Source: DATIHK01 sp035480775
GTDB taxonomy: Bacteria; Patescibacteriota; WWE3; UBA101185; UBA10185
Direction: 5' to 3'
DNA length: 28,338 nucleotides
Assembly: GCA_035480775.1 (NCBI GenBank)
Contig: DATIHK010000008.1
Coordinates: forward strand, 1-28,338
Made by a program: the position numbers and the translations under genes
Notes under the pieces: model-generated
The model's database searches: none
Told to the model about the DNA's origin: nothing
The model's input: only the letters and a program-made list of their open reading frames with translations
In this document: in pieces, positions 7,240 through 15,014 of the stretch
How positions within the stretch are numbered: position 1 is the first letter of the stretch
Layout: every line of letters begins with the position of its first letter

Positions 7240-7938
7240 ATGAACCTGACTAAGTTAAAGCACCATTACTTTAATACAATTCCAAATCTGCTTGTTTTAG
7301 GTGGAATTGTTTTTTTATTTTTAGCCTATGGCCCATTAATAAGAGACGAAATTTGGTATAAATTTGAGCAAATTAAGGGTCAAAAATATGTTGTCGGCAA
7401 AAATTCAGACCAAACATCTACTAGTATTTTTGGAAGTTTACTTTCAACTAGTCCAGTTATATTGACTCCGGTAAATACCGACTTTTCAATAATAATTGAG
7501 AAGATTGGTGTGGATGTTCCTATTGTGGCGGATGTTCCAGTTACCGATGAAAAAGCATATAACGAAGCTCTAAAAAGGGGAGTTGCGCATGCGAGTGTTT
7601 CGCAATATCCATCTGAAGATGCAGGAAATGTCTATCTGTTTGCTCACGCCTCTATTAATTTTTGGTCACTCGGACAATATGCCACAGTATTTAATTTACT
7701 CGGCAAGCTGGAATTAAAAGATCGCGTTCACGTATTTTTTAAAAACAAAGATTATGTATATGAAGTTGTAAATAAAGAAGTACTTAAAGGTTGGAATACT
7801 TATCCACTTACCCGACCAGTTATAGAGCCTACGCTTACCTTACAAACTTGTGATCCACCAGGAACTACTTTAAATAGATTAATTGTTACTTCGAAATTGG
7901 TAGAAGTTAAAGACTTATCTGATTCCAATGGTATATAA
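7240..7938 (+). CDS. Sortase-family transpeptidase
   Basis: This 232-residue membrane-anchored protein has an N-terminal helix (about residues 14-34) and an extracytoplasmic sortase barrel (about 85-232). The catalytic triad is readable: His in YLFAHAS, Cys in TLQTCDPPGT (TLxTC signature) and Arg in LNRLIVTSK. Sortases cut a C-terminal sorting signal and join the protein to the cell wall or to a pilin subunit. The class is not clear from motifs. No LPxTG-type substrate is seen in this window. The ATG at 7240 is chosen because longer in-frame starts lie inside the tRNA genes. Its last 24 bases overlap the end of the opposing PEGA gene. Confidence 0.9.
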   Translation: MNLTKLKHHYFNTIPNLLVLGGIVFLFLAYGPLIRDEIWYKFEQIKGQKYVVGKNSDQTSTSIFGSLLSTSPVILTPVNTDFSIIIEKIGVDVPIVADVPVTDEKAYNEALKRGVAHASVSQYPSEDAGNVYLFAHASINFWSLGQYATVFNLLGKLELKDRVHVFFKNKDYVYEVVNKEVLKGWNTYPLTRPVIEPTLTLQTCDPPGTTLNRLIVTSKLVEVKDLSDSNGI

Positions 7939-9066
7939 ATCGCTTTGATTATTTGATTTATACGAAGTTAGCATAATCAATTTATCACCACCCGCACTAC
8001 TAAAGACGCTGTCAGAGAAGAGAGTATTGTTGTAAACTTCCGTTTTGTTAGTGCCATCAATTCTAATAATACTCACAGTACCTTTCTTTTGAGTATCATT
8101 ATAATTTTCGGTCAAAATTAGGTGAAAACTGTCGGCATACCATCCAACTTTTGGTTGAATATCCTTTGCCTTGGTAGTAAATACTAGATTTTCGACACTT
8201 TCGCCAACTGGAATTGGCTTTTCCATATTGTAAACTCTGTACTCAATGTCTAAACCGACTCTTTTTGTATATAAAAATTTCTTTTCGTCTGGTGCCCAAA
8301 GCGATGCAGGATCTACGGCTACGGCAGCAATATCTGCCGGGAGATCCAATTTTTGTATAAAGTCCATTCTCTTTTTTAATAACTCGGCTGCCCAGGTATC
8401 AGTCAACAATTTAGGAGTTGCTGTTGACTCTACAGTATCTTTTTGCAAGTCTACAATAAAATGAGTATTGACATCACTGTCGACCAAAAGTTCTTGTTCA
8501 TCCGGAGACCATTCCATTGAGATGCTACTAGAATATTTTATGTTTGGTAAATCTTTGACAATTAAAGTTGGAGTTGATCTGAAAATACTTAAACCAGATT
8601 GGCCAAGTGCAATAACTGAGATACCAGGATTAATTGCGTCAGTGGAAAAATAAGCTAGTTTTGTTAGAGAAGGGGAAACAGTTGGAAGTCTGGCACCAGT
8701 GTTTGTTAATGGTTCAAGTCGAGGTGTTTGTGAAACTAAGACTGCCGTGATATCTGTAACGAGTTCAGGAAAAACTTCAATTTGCTTTTTCCATTCGACA
8801 AAACCAGTTTTTACAATTTTAAGATTATATTTACCAGGAGTAAGAGCTGAGATTGTTCCGTCAGTAGCAGTTAGTAATTTATCATCTAAATAAACACTTG
8901 CTCCATTCGGTATAGACTTTGCACTAATCATTCCTGTTTGTCTTAAGTCAATTTGAGCTTTTTTCTGGTCGAGCCTATATCCAGCTGTATATAAAAAGAG
9001 AACTGTGGTTACAGCTAGAATTAAAGTTACTGTTAAAGTTGTGTGCAGCCAGTTTTTCCATTCCAT
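7915..9066 (-). CDS. Membrane-anchored PEGA-domain beta-propeller protein
   Basis: This 383-residue protein has an N-terminal membrane helix (about residues 9-28). A PEGA domain follows (about 45-110), with SIPNGASVYLDD, LTPGKYNLKIVKTGF and WKKQIEVFP. The rest (about 115-383) has repeated WD40/TolB-like blades with aromatic and Asp-rich turns such as SMEWSPDEQELLVDS, LWAPDEKKFLYTK and VGWYADSFHLI. It likely sits outside the cytoplasmic membrane as a binding or scaffold protein; no enzyme motif is seen. It is divergent from mreB, the two starts being 62 bases apart. An extended -10 six bases before its ATG suggests a leaderless mRNA. Confidence 0.82.
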   Translation of the reverse strand: MEWKNWLHTTLTVTLILAVTTVLFLYTAGYRLDQKKAQIDLRQTGMISAKSIPNGASVYLDDKLLTATDGTISALTPGKYNLKIVKTGFVEWKKQIEVFPELVTDITAVLVSQTPRLEPLTNTGARLPTVSPSLTKLAYFSTDAINPGISVIALGQSGLSIFRSTPTLIVKDLPNIKYSSSISMEWSPDEQELLVDSDVNTHFIVDLQKDTVESTATPKLLTDTWAAELLKKRMDFIQKLDLPADIAAVAVDPASLWAPDEKKFLYTKRVGLDIEYRVYNMEKPIPVGESVENLVFTTKAKDIQPKVGWYADSFHLILTENYNDTQKKGTVSIIRIDGTNKTEVYNNTLFSDSVFSSAGGDKLIMLTSYKSNNQSDLYTIGIR

Positions 9067-9072
9067 ATGCGT

Positions 9073-9081
9073 ATTCTACCA
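9073..9081 (-). promoter_or_regulatory. Extended -10 element of the PEGA gene
   Basis: On the minus strand TGG-TAGAAT ends six bases before the ATG, so initiation would fall on or next to the start codon. No Shine-Dalgarno is present. Confidence 0.5.
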
Positions 9082-9117
9082 AAAAAACCCAATTGGACAT
9101 ACTAACCATAATTTGCA

Positions 9118-9123
9118 TATAAT
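9118..9123 (+). promoter_or_regulatory. -10 element immediately before mreB
   Basis: A consensus TATAAT ends five bases before the mreB ATG, with TTGGAC at 9093-9098 as a possible -35 (19-base spacer). The expected transcription start coincides with the ATG. No Shine-Dalgarno is seen. Confidence 0.5.
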
Positions 9124-9128
9124 TTGGC

Positions 9129-10133
9129 ATGCTTGCGAATAAAATTGCCATAGACCTTGGTACAGCAAATTCTCTAGTGTATATATCTGGAAAAGGTATC
9201 GTCTTAAGAGAGCCTACTGTTGTAGCAGTTTCGATTGACGATGAAAAAGTAGTAGCGGTAGGGTCTGAAGCTCGAGAAATGTTGGGGAAAACTCCCGAAG
9301 GTATTATTGCTACGCGTCCTTTAAAAGATGGAGTAATTGCCGACTACTTAGTGACCGAAGCATTATTACGATATTTTCTAGATAAAGTTAGTGGTAAAAC
9401 TCGTTTATTTAGACCAGATGTGATTGTGTCAATTCCAGCTGGTGCTACGTCAGTAGAAGCTCGTGCTGTGTTAGAAGCTACATATTCCGCGGGCGCTAAA
9501 AGAGCCTACTTAATACCCGAGCCCTTGGCGGCTGCGATCGGCGCAGGATTACCAGTGTCGGAACCCTCGGGTAATATGATTGTTAATATTGGCGGAGGGA
9601 CTACAGAGATTGCCATAGTTTCGTTGTATGGCATGGTAGTGCATGGAAGTATCAGAGTAGGTGGTAACGCTTTAGATGAGCACATAGCCCAACATGTTCG
9701 TCGTAAATACAACTTAATAATAGGAGATGCAACAGCCGAAAAAGTAAAAATGGATATTGGGGCAGCTTTTCCACTTCCAAAAGACGTACTAATGGAAGTT
9801 AAAGGTCGTGACTATGTCACAGGGTTTCCTAAAACTATAACGATTTCTTCGGGGGAGATAGTTCAGGTTTTGTCACAACCGTTGGCTCAAATAGCCAATG
9901 CGATAAAAAATGTACTCGAAAAGACACCTCCAGAGCTATCTTCTGATATTATTGACAAAGGAATTGTGTTAAGTGGTGGTACAGCTTTATTGAAGAATTT
10001 GGATAAGCATATTACTCACTTTACGGGAGTACCCGTACATTTGGCAGATGATCCTTTATTATGTGTTGTAAAGGGTTTAGCTAAGTCTTTAGAAAATTTC
10101 GACATATTCAGCAAAAGTATGATAAAACGGTAG
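9129..10133 (+). CDS. mreB: Rod-shape protein MreB (actin homologue)
   Basis: This 334-residue ATP-binding filament protein organises side-wall peptidoglycan synthesis beneath the membrane. The actin/Hsp70 fold signatures are clear: phosphate-1 KIAIDLGTANSLVYI, VIVSIPAGATSVEARA, the connect region AYLIPEPLAAAIGAG, phosphate-2 MIVNIGGGTTEIAIVSL, VGGNALDEHI, and the adenosine motif GIVLSGGTALLKNLD. Length matches the family (330-350). The start fits because MreB proteins begin a few residues before DLGT. No mreC or mreD follows; a TagA-type glycosyltransferase does, so an envelope role fits the neighbourhood. Confidence 0.96.
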   Translation: MLANKIAIDLGTANSLVYISGKGIVLREPTVVAVSIDDEKVVAVGSEAREMLGKTPEGIIATRPLKDGVIADYLVTEALLRYFLDKVSGKTRLFRPDVIVSIPAGATSVEARAVLEATYSAGAKRAYLIPEPLAAAIGAGLPVSEPSGNMIVNIGGGTTEIAIVSLYGMVVHGSIRVGGNALDEHIAQHVRRKYNLIIGDATAEKVKMDIGAAFPLPKDVLMEVKGRDYVTGFPKTITISSGEIVQVLSQPLAQIANAIKNVLEKTPPELSSDIIDKGIVLSGGTALLKNLDKHITHFTGVPVHLADDPLLCVVKGLAKSLENFDIFSKSMIKR

Positions 10134-10175
10134 TACGCAAAGTTTTTGTCGCTACTGCAACAAAAAAAGATAATT

Positions 10176-11087
10176 ATGGACATAAGTAATACTAAGACAA
10201 ATTATATTCTAGGGGTTAAAGTAGATTTCGGACATACTGTCGCAGATGTTCTTATGTTGTTGGAAAGCAAATTGAATTCTGATGCCCCAAATTTGATTTG
10301 TACTACTAATCCTGAATTCATTATGCAAGCTTTACATGACTCTGAATTTAGATCTATCATAAATTCTTCAACATTGTCGTTGCCTGATGGTTATGGGGTT
10401 ATATTGGCATACGAATACTTAGTTAAGTGTCGTGAATTAAAAAGAGATTCACTATTTTTCTTAAGAGCCTTTTTAGCTGGCCTAGAAATTGGCCTGACAC
10501 CCATATATACTAAAAATCAAATACAAGAGCGTATGAGTGGAAGTGATCTAATATATGATATTTGCAAACTATCTGAACAAAAAGGCTACTCGATATATTT
10601 ACTAGGTGGTCAAGTAAAAGATCAATGGGGTAGAATGACTAAAGATATAGATCTTGCGACATATACTGCCGAAACTCTCAGAAAGCAATTTCCTAAATTA
10701 AACATAATTGGTGCTACGTCTAAATTTTCATATAGACCAGAAGAAGATATTTTAACTCAGCAACACATTTTTGAGCAATTAAAAAATAGTGGGCAAAATA
10801 AAATAGATTTTCTTTTTGTCGCATATGGTCATGGTAATCAAGAGAAATGGATAGCAAGAAATGCTAGCAAAATAAATGCGAAAGTATGTCTGGGAGTCGG
10901 TGGTTCCTTCGAATTTATAACAGGCGCAAAAAAAAGAGCTCCGTTAATTCTTAGAAGGTATGGATTAGAGTACATTTACAGACTATTACAAGAACCCTGG
11001 CGACTGAAGAGAGTGGTAACTGCTTTTCCAATTTTCCCAGTTTCGATGTATTTTTACGTTTTACGACATAAATCTATTGACATGTAA
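10176..11087 (+). CDS. WecG/TagA/CpsF-family glycosyltransferase (GT26)
   Basis: The protein (303 residues from ATG 10176) belongs to the family that adds N-acetylmannosamine or a related sugar to undecaprenyl-linked GlcNAc, an early step in wall polymer or surface polysaccharide synthesis at the inner membrane face. Visible motifs are ICTTNPEFIMQA, the catalytic-Asp segment LSLPDGYGVILAYEYL, SGSDLIYDIC (G-x-DL), YLLGGQ, FLFVAYGHGNQEKWIARN and VCLGVGGSFEFITGAKKRAP. The order and spacing match TagA-like enzymes. A TTG at 10146 would add ten residues and is less likely. The gene follows mreB by 42 bases and probably shares its transcript. Donor and acceptor are not determinable. Confidence 0.88.
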   Translation: MDISNTKTNYILGVKVDFGHTVADVLMLLESKLNSDAPNLICTTNPEFIMQALHDSEFRSIINSSTLSLPDGYGVILAYEYLVKCRELKRDSLFFLRAFLAGLEIGLTPIYTKNQIQERMSGSDLIYDICKLSEQKGYSIYLLGGQVKDQWGRMTKDIDLATYTAETLRKQFPKLNIIGATSKFSYRPEEDILTQQHIFEQLKNSGQNKIDFLFVAYGHGNQEKWIARNASKINAKVCLGVGGSFEFITGAKKRAPLILRRYGLEYIYRLLQEPWRLKRVVTAFPIFPVSMYFYVLRHKSIDM

Positions 11088-11108
11088 TAAATATTATGGT
11101 GACATAAT
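11077..11108 (+). promoter_or_regulatory. Possible promoter of the helix-turn-helix gene
   Basis: TTGACA (11077-11082) lies 20 bases before TGA-preceded CATAAT (11103-11108), which ends three bases before the ATG. The spacer is long, and TTGACA falls within the glycosyltransferase coding end, so it may be chance. Confidence 0.25.
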
Positions 11109-11111
11109 TAC

Positions 11112-11990
11112 ATGAATTTAGAAGAAAAACTTTATACTTCCACCGAAGTCGCACAAATTTTAGGAGTTAGCTTAAGATCAGTTTATAGATATCTTGAAGA
11201 AGGTAAATTGGATGCCGAAGTCAAGACTGCTACTGGCAGACATAGGTTTACAAAGCAGAATATATTAGATTTCTTATATCCAAACAAAGACAATCAACCT
11301 GAGCAAAAAGAAGTAAAGTCAGATGTTCCAAAAGTTCAGGTTGCTGAAGAAAAGAAATCTAAGCCACAAACGCAAACACTAAAAGAAACTCCAAAACCAG
11401 TTGAAGAAGAAACAGCTGTCGACGAAGAACCTGTTGACTGGTTAGCAAAATTTAGAGAAGCTGCTAATAAATTTAAAACGGAAGAAACATCAGAGCCAGC
11501 TGTCGCAGCAGCATCGTTTCAAGAGCAAGCTCCTGTTAAAGACGATTTTACAGGGTTAGGTAATTTTAGTGCAGAACCAGAAGTAGAAAAAGAACCTGAG
11601 AATAAGCAGTTTTATTACCGAAGCATGCTGGGTGGTTTAAAAGATATTGCTCAAAATATAGACAAAAGTGCTCGAAAATCTTCTGTTGATTATGCCTTTA
11701 CATTGAATGCTGGTTTGTCCTTACATAAACCGATTAAGCCTTTTTCAATGCTTCATGTTTATGTAAAAGGTCGTGACAAAGAATTGTTTGAAAAAATGCT
11801 TCAGCTTGTTCCATCAGAAAAGGACACAGCCCAAGTTTGCTTAATAGTGTCAGATGATTCAAACGTCTACAAAAATAGCAAAGAACTTCATGGACTTTAT
11901 GTGGTATCAGATATGCAACTAAAGTCTGATCTTGCCTCAGCAGGGGAAGATGAGCTCGCTCGAAGTCTTGAAACTGACTTTCCGTTCTGA
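11112..11990 (+). CDS. Helix-turn-helix protein with uncharacterised C-terminal domain
   Basis: The 292-residue protein starts with a MerR/excisionase-like (HTH_17) DNA-binding domain (about residues 5-56: STEVAQILGVSLRSVYRYLE, then TGRHRFTKQNILDFL). A long acidic, low-complexity linker follows (about 57-165). The C-terminal domain (about 170-292) is alpha/beta, with FSMLHVYVKGRDKELFEKML, CLIVSDDSNVY and GLYVVSDMQLKSDLAS. The last pattern loosely recalls the vSpxQlYxDL element seen near the end of AbiEi-like regulators, but that is a guess. It lies between wall-polymer and glycogen genes and could regulate either. No partner toxin is visible. The N-terminal call is firm; overall function is unknown. 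Confidence 0.8.
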   Translation: MNLEEKLYTSTEVAQILGVSLRSVYRYLEEGKLDAEVKTATGRHRFTKQNILDFLYPNKDNQPEQKEVKSDVPKVQVAEEKKSKPQTQTLKETPKPVEEETAVDEEPVDWLAKFREAANKFKTEETSEPAVAAASFQEQAPVKDDFTGLGNFSAEPEVEKEPENKQFYYRSMLGGLKDIAQNIDKSARKSSVDYAFTLNAGLSLHKPIKPFSMLHVYVKGRDKELFEKMLQLVPSEKDTAQVCLIVSDDSNVYKNSKELHGLYVVSDMQLKSDLASAGEDELARSLETDFPF

Positions 11991-12004
11991 TTTTGATGTT
12001 TATG

Positions 12005-12013
12005 TGATAAAAT
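12005..12013 (+). promoter_or_regulatory. Extended -10 element of the first glycogen-synthase gene
   Basis: TGA-TAAAAT ends six bases before ATG 12020; the six bases are CGAGGT. Initiation would fall on the start codon. If transcription starts further upstream, GAGGT could act as a close Shine-Dalgarno. Confidence 0.45.
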
Positions 12014-12019
12014 CGAGGT

Positions 12020-13579
12020 ATGATGCGTTCTAGCCTTGATTTTAGGCGCAACGAAGATTCCAATGAAAAGTTAAAAATCTTAATAGTCGCTGCAGAATGT
12101 GCCCCTTACGCAACGGTTGGAGGATTTTCATCTGTAGTAGCTTACCTTTCAAAAGCTTTGCTTAAACGTGGACATGATGTAAGAGTTTTTGTTCCAAAAT
12201 TTGGATTTATGGATGAGTCCAAGTTTAAAACAGAAATGGTATACGAAGGCTTAAAAGTGCCAACTGATGACGAAGCTAATCCATATTTGATTTGTAATGT
12301 AAAACAACACGTCAATGAAGGGGGAGCTATAACTTATTTCCTTGAAAACCAAGAGTATTATGAGCTGCGCGCAAATGTTTATGGCTATAGTGATGATCCT
12401 ACGCGTTGGGCGTTACTTTCTAGAGGAGTTTTAGAATTTATAAAAACCGAAAAATTTGTTCCGGATGTAATTCATTGTAACGATTGGCATACCGGAGTCG
12501 TACCTAACTATTTACGAGTAAATTATAAGGATGATGTGCTGTTAAACGAGATTTCCACAGTTTTTACTATACATAACATGGCTATTCAAGGTACTTTTGA
12601 TCACGGAAATGTTTCCCAGCTAGACTTTGACGATGGTCGTTCCGAAATAGCTTCTTTTTTTTCTCCGCGACTTGGCAAACAAAATTTTATGAAACGTGGA
12701 ATCTTATACGCCGAAGTTGTAAATGCAGTTTCTAAAACTTATTCCAAAGAAATACTTACACCTGAATCTGGGCAAGGTTTAGACAAATTACTTTTAGAAG
12801 TTAAAGAAAAAGTATTTGGCATTGTTAATGGGCTCGATTATGACGAATACAATCCTTCTAAAGATACTTTGATAGAGCAAAATTATGATATTGGGTCTCT
12901 TCAGCTACGTATAAAAAATAAAATCGCATTGCAAAAAGAATTTGACCTTCCTGTAAACGAAGAAACTTTAGTATTAGGATTTGTTGGACGACTCGATAAT
13001 CAAAAAGGAGTGGATTTAATTGTAAATACACTTCATCACGTACTGCGCGATTACAATGTTCAATTTGTACAAGTCGGAGGAGGGGATGGCAGTCTTCAAG
13101 ATATGCTGAATAATTTAAAAAATACTTTTCCAAATAATGTTGGAATTCACCCATATCCAAACTTTACACTTCCACGATTAGTTTTTGCTGGAGCAGATTG
13201 CATTTTGCTACCATCTCGTTTTGAACCATGTGGAATTGTTCAGATTGAAGCCTTGCGCTATGGAGCAGTTCCAATCGTTCGTAAAGTGGGTGGTCTTGCA
13301 GACACTGTTGATAACTTTGATTCAATAAAAGGTGATGGCAATGGCTTTGTTTTTACAGAATTTAATGAGTTCGCTTTATTCGGCCAAATTGTGCGTGCTA
13401 TCGAACTTTATAACAATAAAAAGCTGTGGAAAAAACTTATGACAAACGGAATGAAATCAGATTTCAGCTGGGAATATAGTGCTAAAGAATATCAAAGGCT
13501 TTACCAAAAAAGCATTTCTTTTAAAAAACGCCGCACCAATAAATCAGGTTCTGAAGCCTTAGAAGGTTATAGAAGATAG
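12020..13579 (+). CDS. GT5 glycogen/starch synthase-like protein, divergent paralogue
   Basis: This 519-residue cytoplasmic glycosyltransferase has the GT-B fold of family GT5, which extends alpha-1,4-glucan from ADP- or UDP-glucose. Motifs include KILIVAAECAPY at the N-terminus, VIHCNDWHTGVVPNYLR, VFTIHNMAIQG, GIVNGLDYDEYNPSKD, LGFVGRLDNQKGVDLI, and the donor-site PSRFEPCGIVQIEALRYGAV with KVGGLADTVDNF. The N-terminal KTGGL motif, whose Lys contacts the donor in characterised synthases, reads ATVGGFSSVV: the Lys is Thr and GD is SS. The other GT5 gene here keeps the Lys. It could therefore have altered donor use or lower activity. It leads the cluster GT5-GH57-GH57-GT5-GalT. Confidence 0.88.
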   Translation: MMRSSLDFRRNEDSNEKLKILIVAAECAPYATVGGFSSVVAYLSKALLKRGHDVRVFVPKFGFMDESKFKTEMVYEGLKVPTDDEANPYLICNVKQHVNEGGAITYFLENQEYYELRANVYGYSDDPTRWALLSRGVLEFIKTEKFVPDVIHCNDWHTGVVPNYLRVNYKDDVLLNEISTVFTIHNMAIQGTFDHGNVSQLDFDDGRSEIASFFSPRLGKQNFMKRGILYAEVVNAVSKTYSKEILTPESGQGLDKLLLEVKEKVFGIVNGLDYDEYNPSKDTLIEQNYDIGSLQLRIKNKIALQKEFDLPVNEETLVLGFVGRLDNQKGVDLIVNTLHHVLRDYNVQFVQVGGGDGSLQDMLNNLKNTFPNNVGIHPYPNFTLPRLVFAGADCILLPSRFEPCGIVQIEALRYGAVPIVRKVGGLADTVDNFDSIKGDGNGFVFTEFNEFALFGQIVRAIELYNNKKLWKKLMTNGMKSDFSWEYSAKEYQRLYQKSISFKKRRTNKSGSEALEGYRR

Positions 13580-13590
13580 CTTCGGTATGA

Positions 13591-13619
13591 TTGACAGTCC
13601 TATATGATTTTGCTATCAT
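13591..13619 (+). promoter_or_regulatory. Strong promoter upstream of a structured RNA
   Basis: TTGACA (13591-13596), a 17-base spacer and TATCAT (13614-13619) preceded by TGC give a near-consensus sigma-70 promoter with an extended -10. It is the best-formed plus-strand promoter in the window. Initiation is expected near 13626, twelve bases before the hairpin. Confidence 0.75.
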
Positions 13620-13625
13620 GACTCC

Positions 13626-13727
13626 ATTGATTTTGTGTAGCCCAGTCTGGGAAGGGTATAAACTCTTATTTTGTGGGCAGGAAAATAAGAGGGGCCCTTT
13701 CCAGGCTGGGCTATATAATTTTTATTG
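13626..13727 (+). ncRNA. Unassigned structured RNA with long hairpin
   Basis: TAGCCCAGTCTGGGAAGGG (13638-13656) pairs along all 19 bases with 13695-13713, with two G-U pairs. Inside, CTCTTATTTT (13663-13672) pairs perfectly with AAAATAAGAG (13682-13691). Between the stems is an asymmetric internal loop (TATAAA against GGG), and the apical loop is GTGGGCAGG. A U-rich stretch (TATATAATTTTTATT) follows the helix. With its own strong promoter it could be a small RNA of about 100 bases ending at the U-rich tail, or the 5' leader of the GH57 gene starting at 13770. The signature loops of SRP RNA are not seen. No family is recognised. Confidence 0.65.
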
Positions 13728-13769
13728 GCAGACTGGACTTTTTTCGATATTTTGGGGATAATACTTGGT

Positions 13770-15005
13770 GTGAAAGTTTCTTTTTTGTTTCATCTATATC
13801 AACCATCTTTTCAGACTGAAGCAGTTTTCCGTGATATTTTTAATAAATCATATAATCCACTTTTAAAGCTGATAAAAACTCATAAAAATTTTAAAGTAAC
13901 CTTAAATACTCCATTAAGTTTATTAGAACAAATGGATAAGTATGGATATACTTCTTGGATAGAGGATATAAAAGACCTGGTAAATACTGAACAAGTAGAA
14001 ATTACGGGAAGTGCTGCGTATCATTCATTGCTGACAAAGATTCCAACAGAGATCGCCGAAAAAGAAATCATTTTAAATGAATATGGACTAGGATATTACT
14101 ACGGTCGCAGAAGTGGCTTTGAAGGCGAACCGTCTGTCTTAATTAAAGATCTAAATGGACTATTTCCACCAGAATTAGCTACAAATATGGAAGTTTTAAA
14201 TATTCTCGATACGATGGGTTATAAATGGCTGCTCTGCGATGAAACCGCTTTACCTCAAGGATCTAGTCCTAACTTAAATTATTACGGCTTTAATGATTTA
14301 GATATTAAGCTAGTAGTGAGAGATCGTGATTTAAGCAATATGATTTCATTTAAGCGCGACCTAAATACCGATGATGTTTTTGCTGCAATAAAATCTCAAC
14401 AAAAAAACCATTGTGTTATTGCCTTAGACGGCGAAACATTTGGTCATCATTTTAAAGAAGGTGTTTTATGGCTTGAAAGTTTAGTTGAGCAATTTTCAAT
14501 GTACGATATTGAAACGTTTTTGGTTAGCGAGTTGAACGAAGAGATTGATGATCATAATTTAACCACTATTGTAGAGTCTACTTGGGGTGCTAGCGCTTCA
14601 GAAATGGCACAAGGAGATGTATATCCTATGTGGGATGTACCAGGAAATGCAATTCATAAAAAGCAGTGGGAATTTATAGCAGAGTTGGCTAAGTTCGCAC
14701 CCGAAATAGGGGAGTTTACTAGTGCCTCAGCTTCGTATGAATCTATTCCAGTGTGGAAATTGGGCGAAGAGACAGATCCAATTTTAAAAGCTTCAAAACA
14801 AAACGTAGAATTTTTAAAACTTTTTAATAGTGATCAATTTTGGTGGTCTTCTAATAAAACACTTCCATTTGGTAAAACACTTTATGATAAAGGCATTTTG
14901 GCAGGAATAATTTCGACCCAAAAAACATATATTAAGACTTACATTCCTGAAAATGATAATTTTTCTTTGCTAACTAAACTGGATGATTTAGAAAAGACAA
15001 TCTAA
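13770..15005 (+). CDS. GH57-family alpha-glucan enzyme, first copy
   Basis: The GTG at 13770 is chosen because the chain then opens with KVSFLFHLYQPSF, matching the GH57 conserved region 1 (HQP-like) at the N-terminus, as in the neighbouring paralogue. This gives 411 residues. Other conserved regions are EITGSAAYHSLL, GLFPPELATNMEVLNIL (region with the nucleophile Glu) and CVIALDGETFGHHFKEG (region with the catalytic Asp). GH57 includes alpha-amylases, 4-alpha-glucanotransferases and branching enzymes; motifs alone do not tell which. It acts on the glucan made by the flanking GT5 genes. A possible -10 (GATAAT, 13757-13762) lies seven bases before the GTG. Confidence 0.87.
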   Translation: MKVSFLFHLYQPSFQTEAVFRDIFNKSYNPLLKLIKTHKNFKVTLNTPLSLLEQMDKYGYTSWIEDIKDLVNTEQVEITGSAAYHSLLTKIPTEIAEKEIILNEYGLGYYYGRRSGFEGEPSVLIKDLNGLFPPELATNMEVLNILDTMGYKWLLCDETALPQGSSPNLNYYGFNDLDIKLVVRDRDLSNMISFKRDLNTDDVFAAIKSQQKNHCVIALDGETFGHHFKEGVLWLESLVEQFSMYDIETFLVSELNEEIDDHNLTTIVESTWGASASEMAQGDVYPMWDVPGNAIHKKQWEFIAELAKFAPEIGEFTSASASYESIPVWKLGEETDPILKASKQNVEFLKLFNSDQFWWSSNKTLPFGKTLYDKGILAGIISTQKTYIKTYIPENDNFSLLTKLDDLEKTI

Positions 15006-15014
15006 ACTAAACCT

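Noticed and set aside
11734..12063. Minus-strand open frame across the helix-turn-helix/GT5 junction
   Set aside because: It overlaps two convincing plus-strand genes and shows no protein features.
13638..13713. Hairpin as SRP (4.5S) RNA or 6S RNA
   Set aside because: The SRP GGAA tetraloop and its conserved internal loop are absent. The hairpin lacks the large central bubble and the length of 6S RNA.
13638..13725. Hairpin as a simple terminator of the first GT5 gene
   Set aside because: It has its own strong promoter upstream, is far longer than a normal terminator stem, and its U-tract is interrupted. Termination may still be part of its role, so this is only partly rejected.
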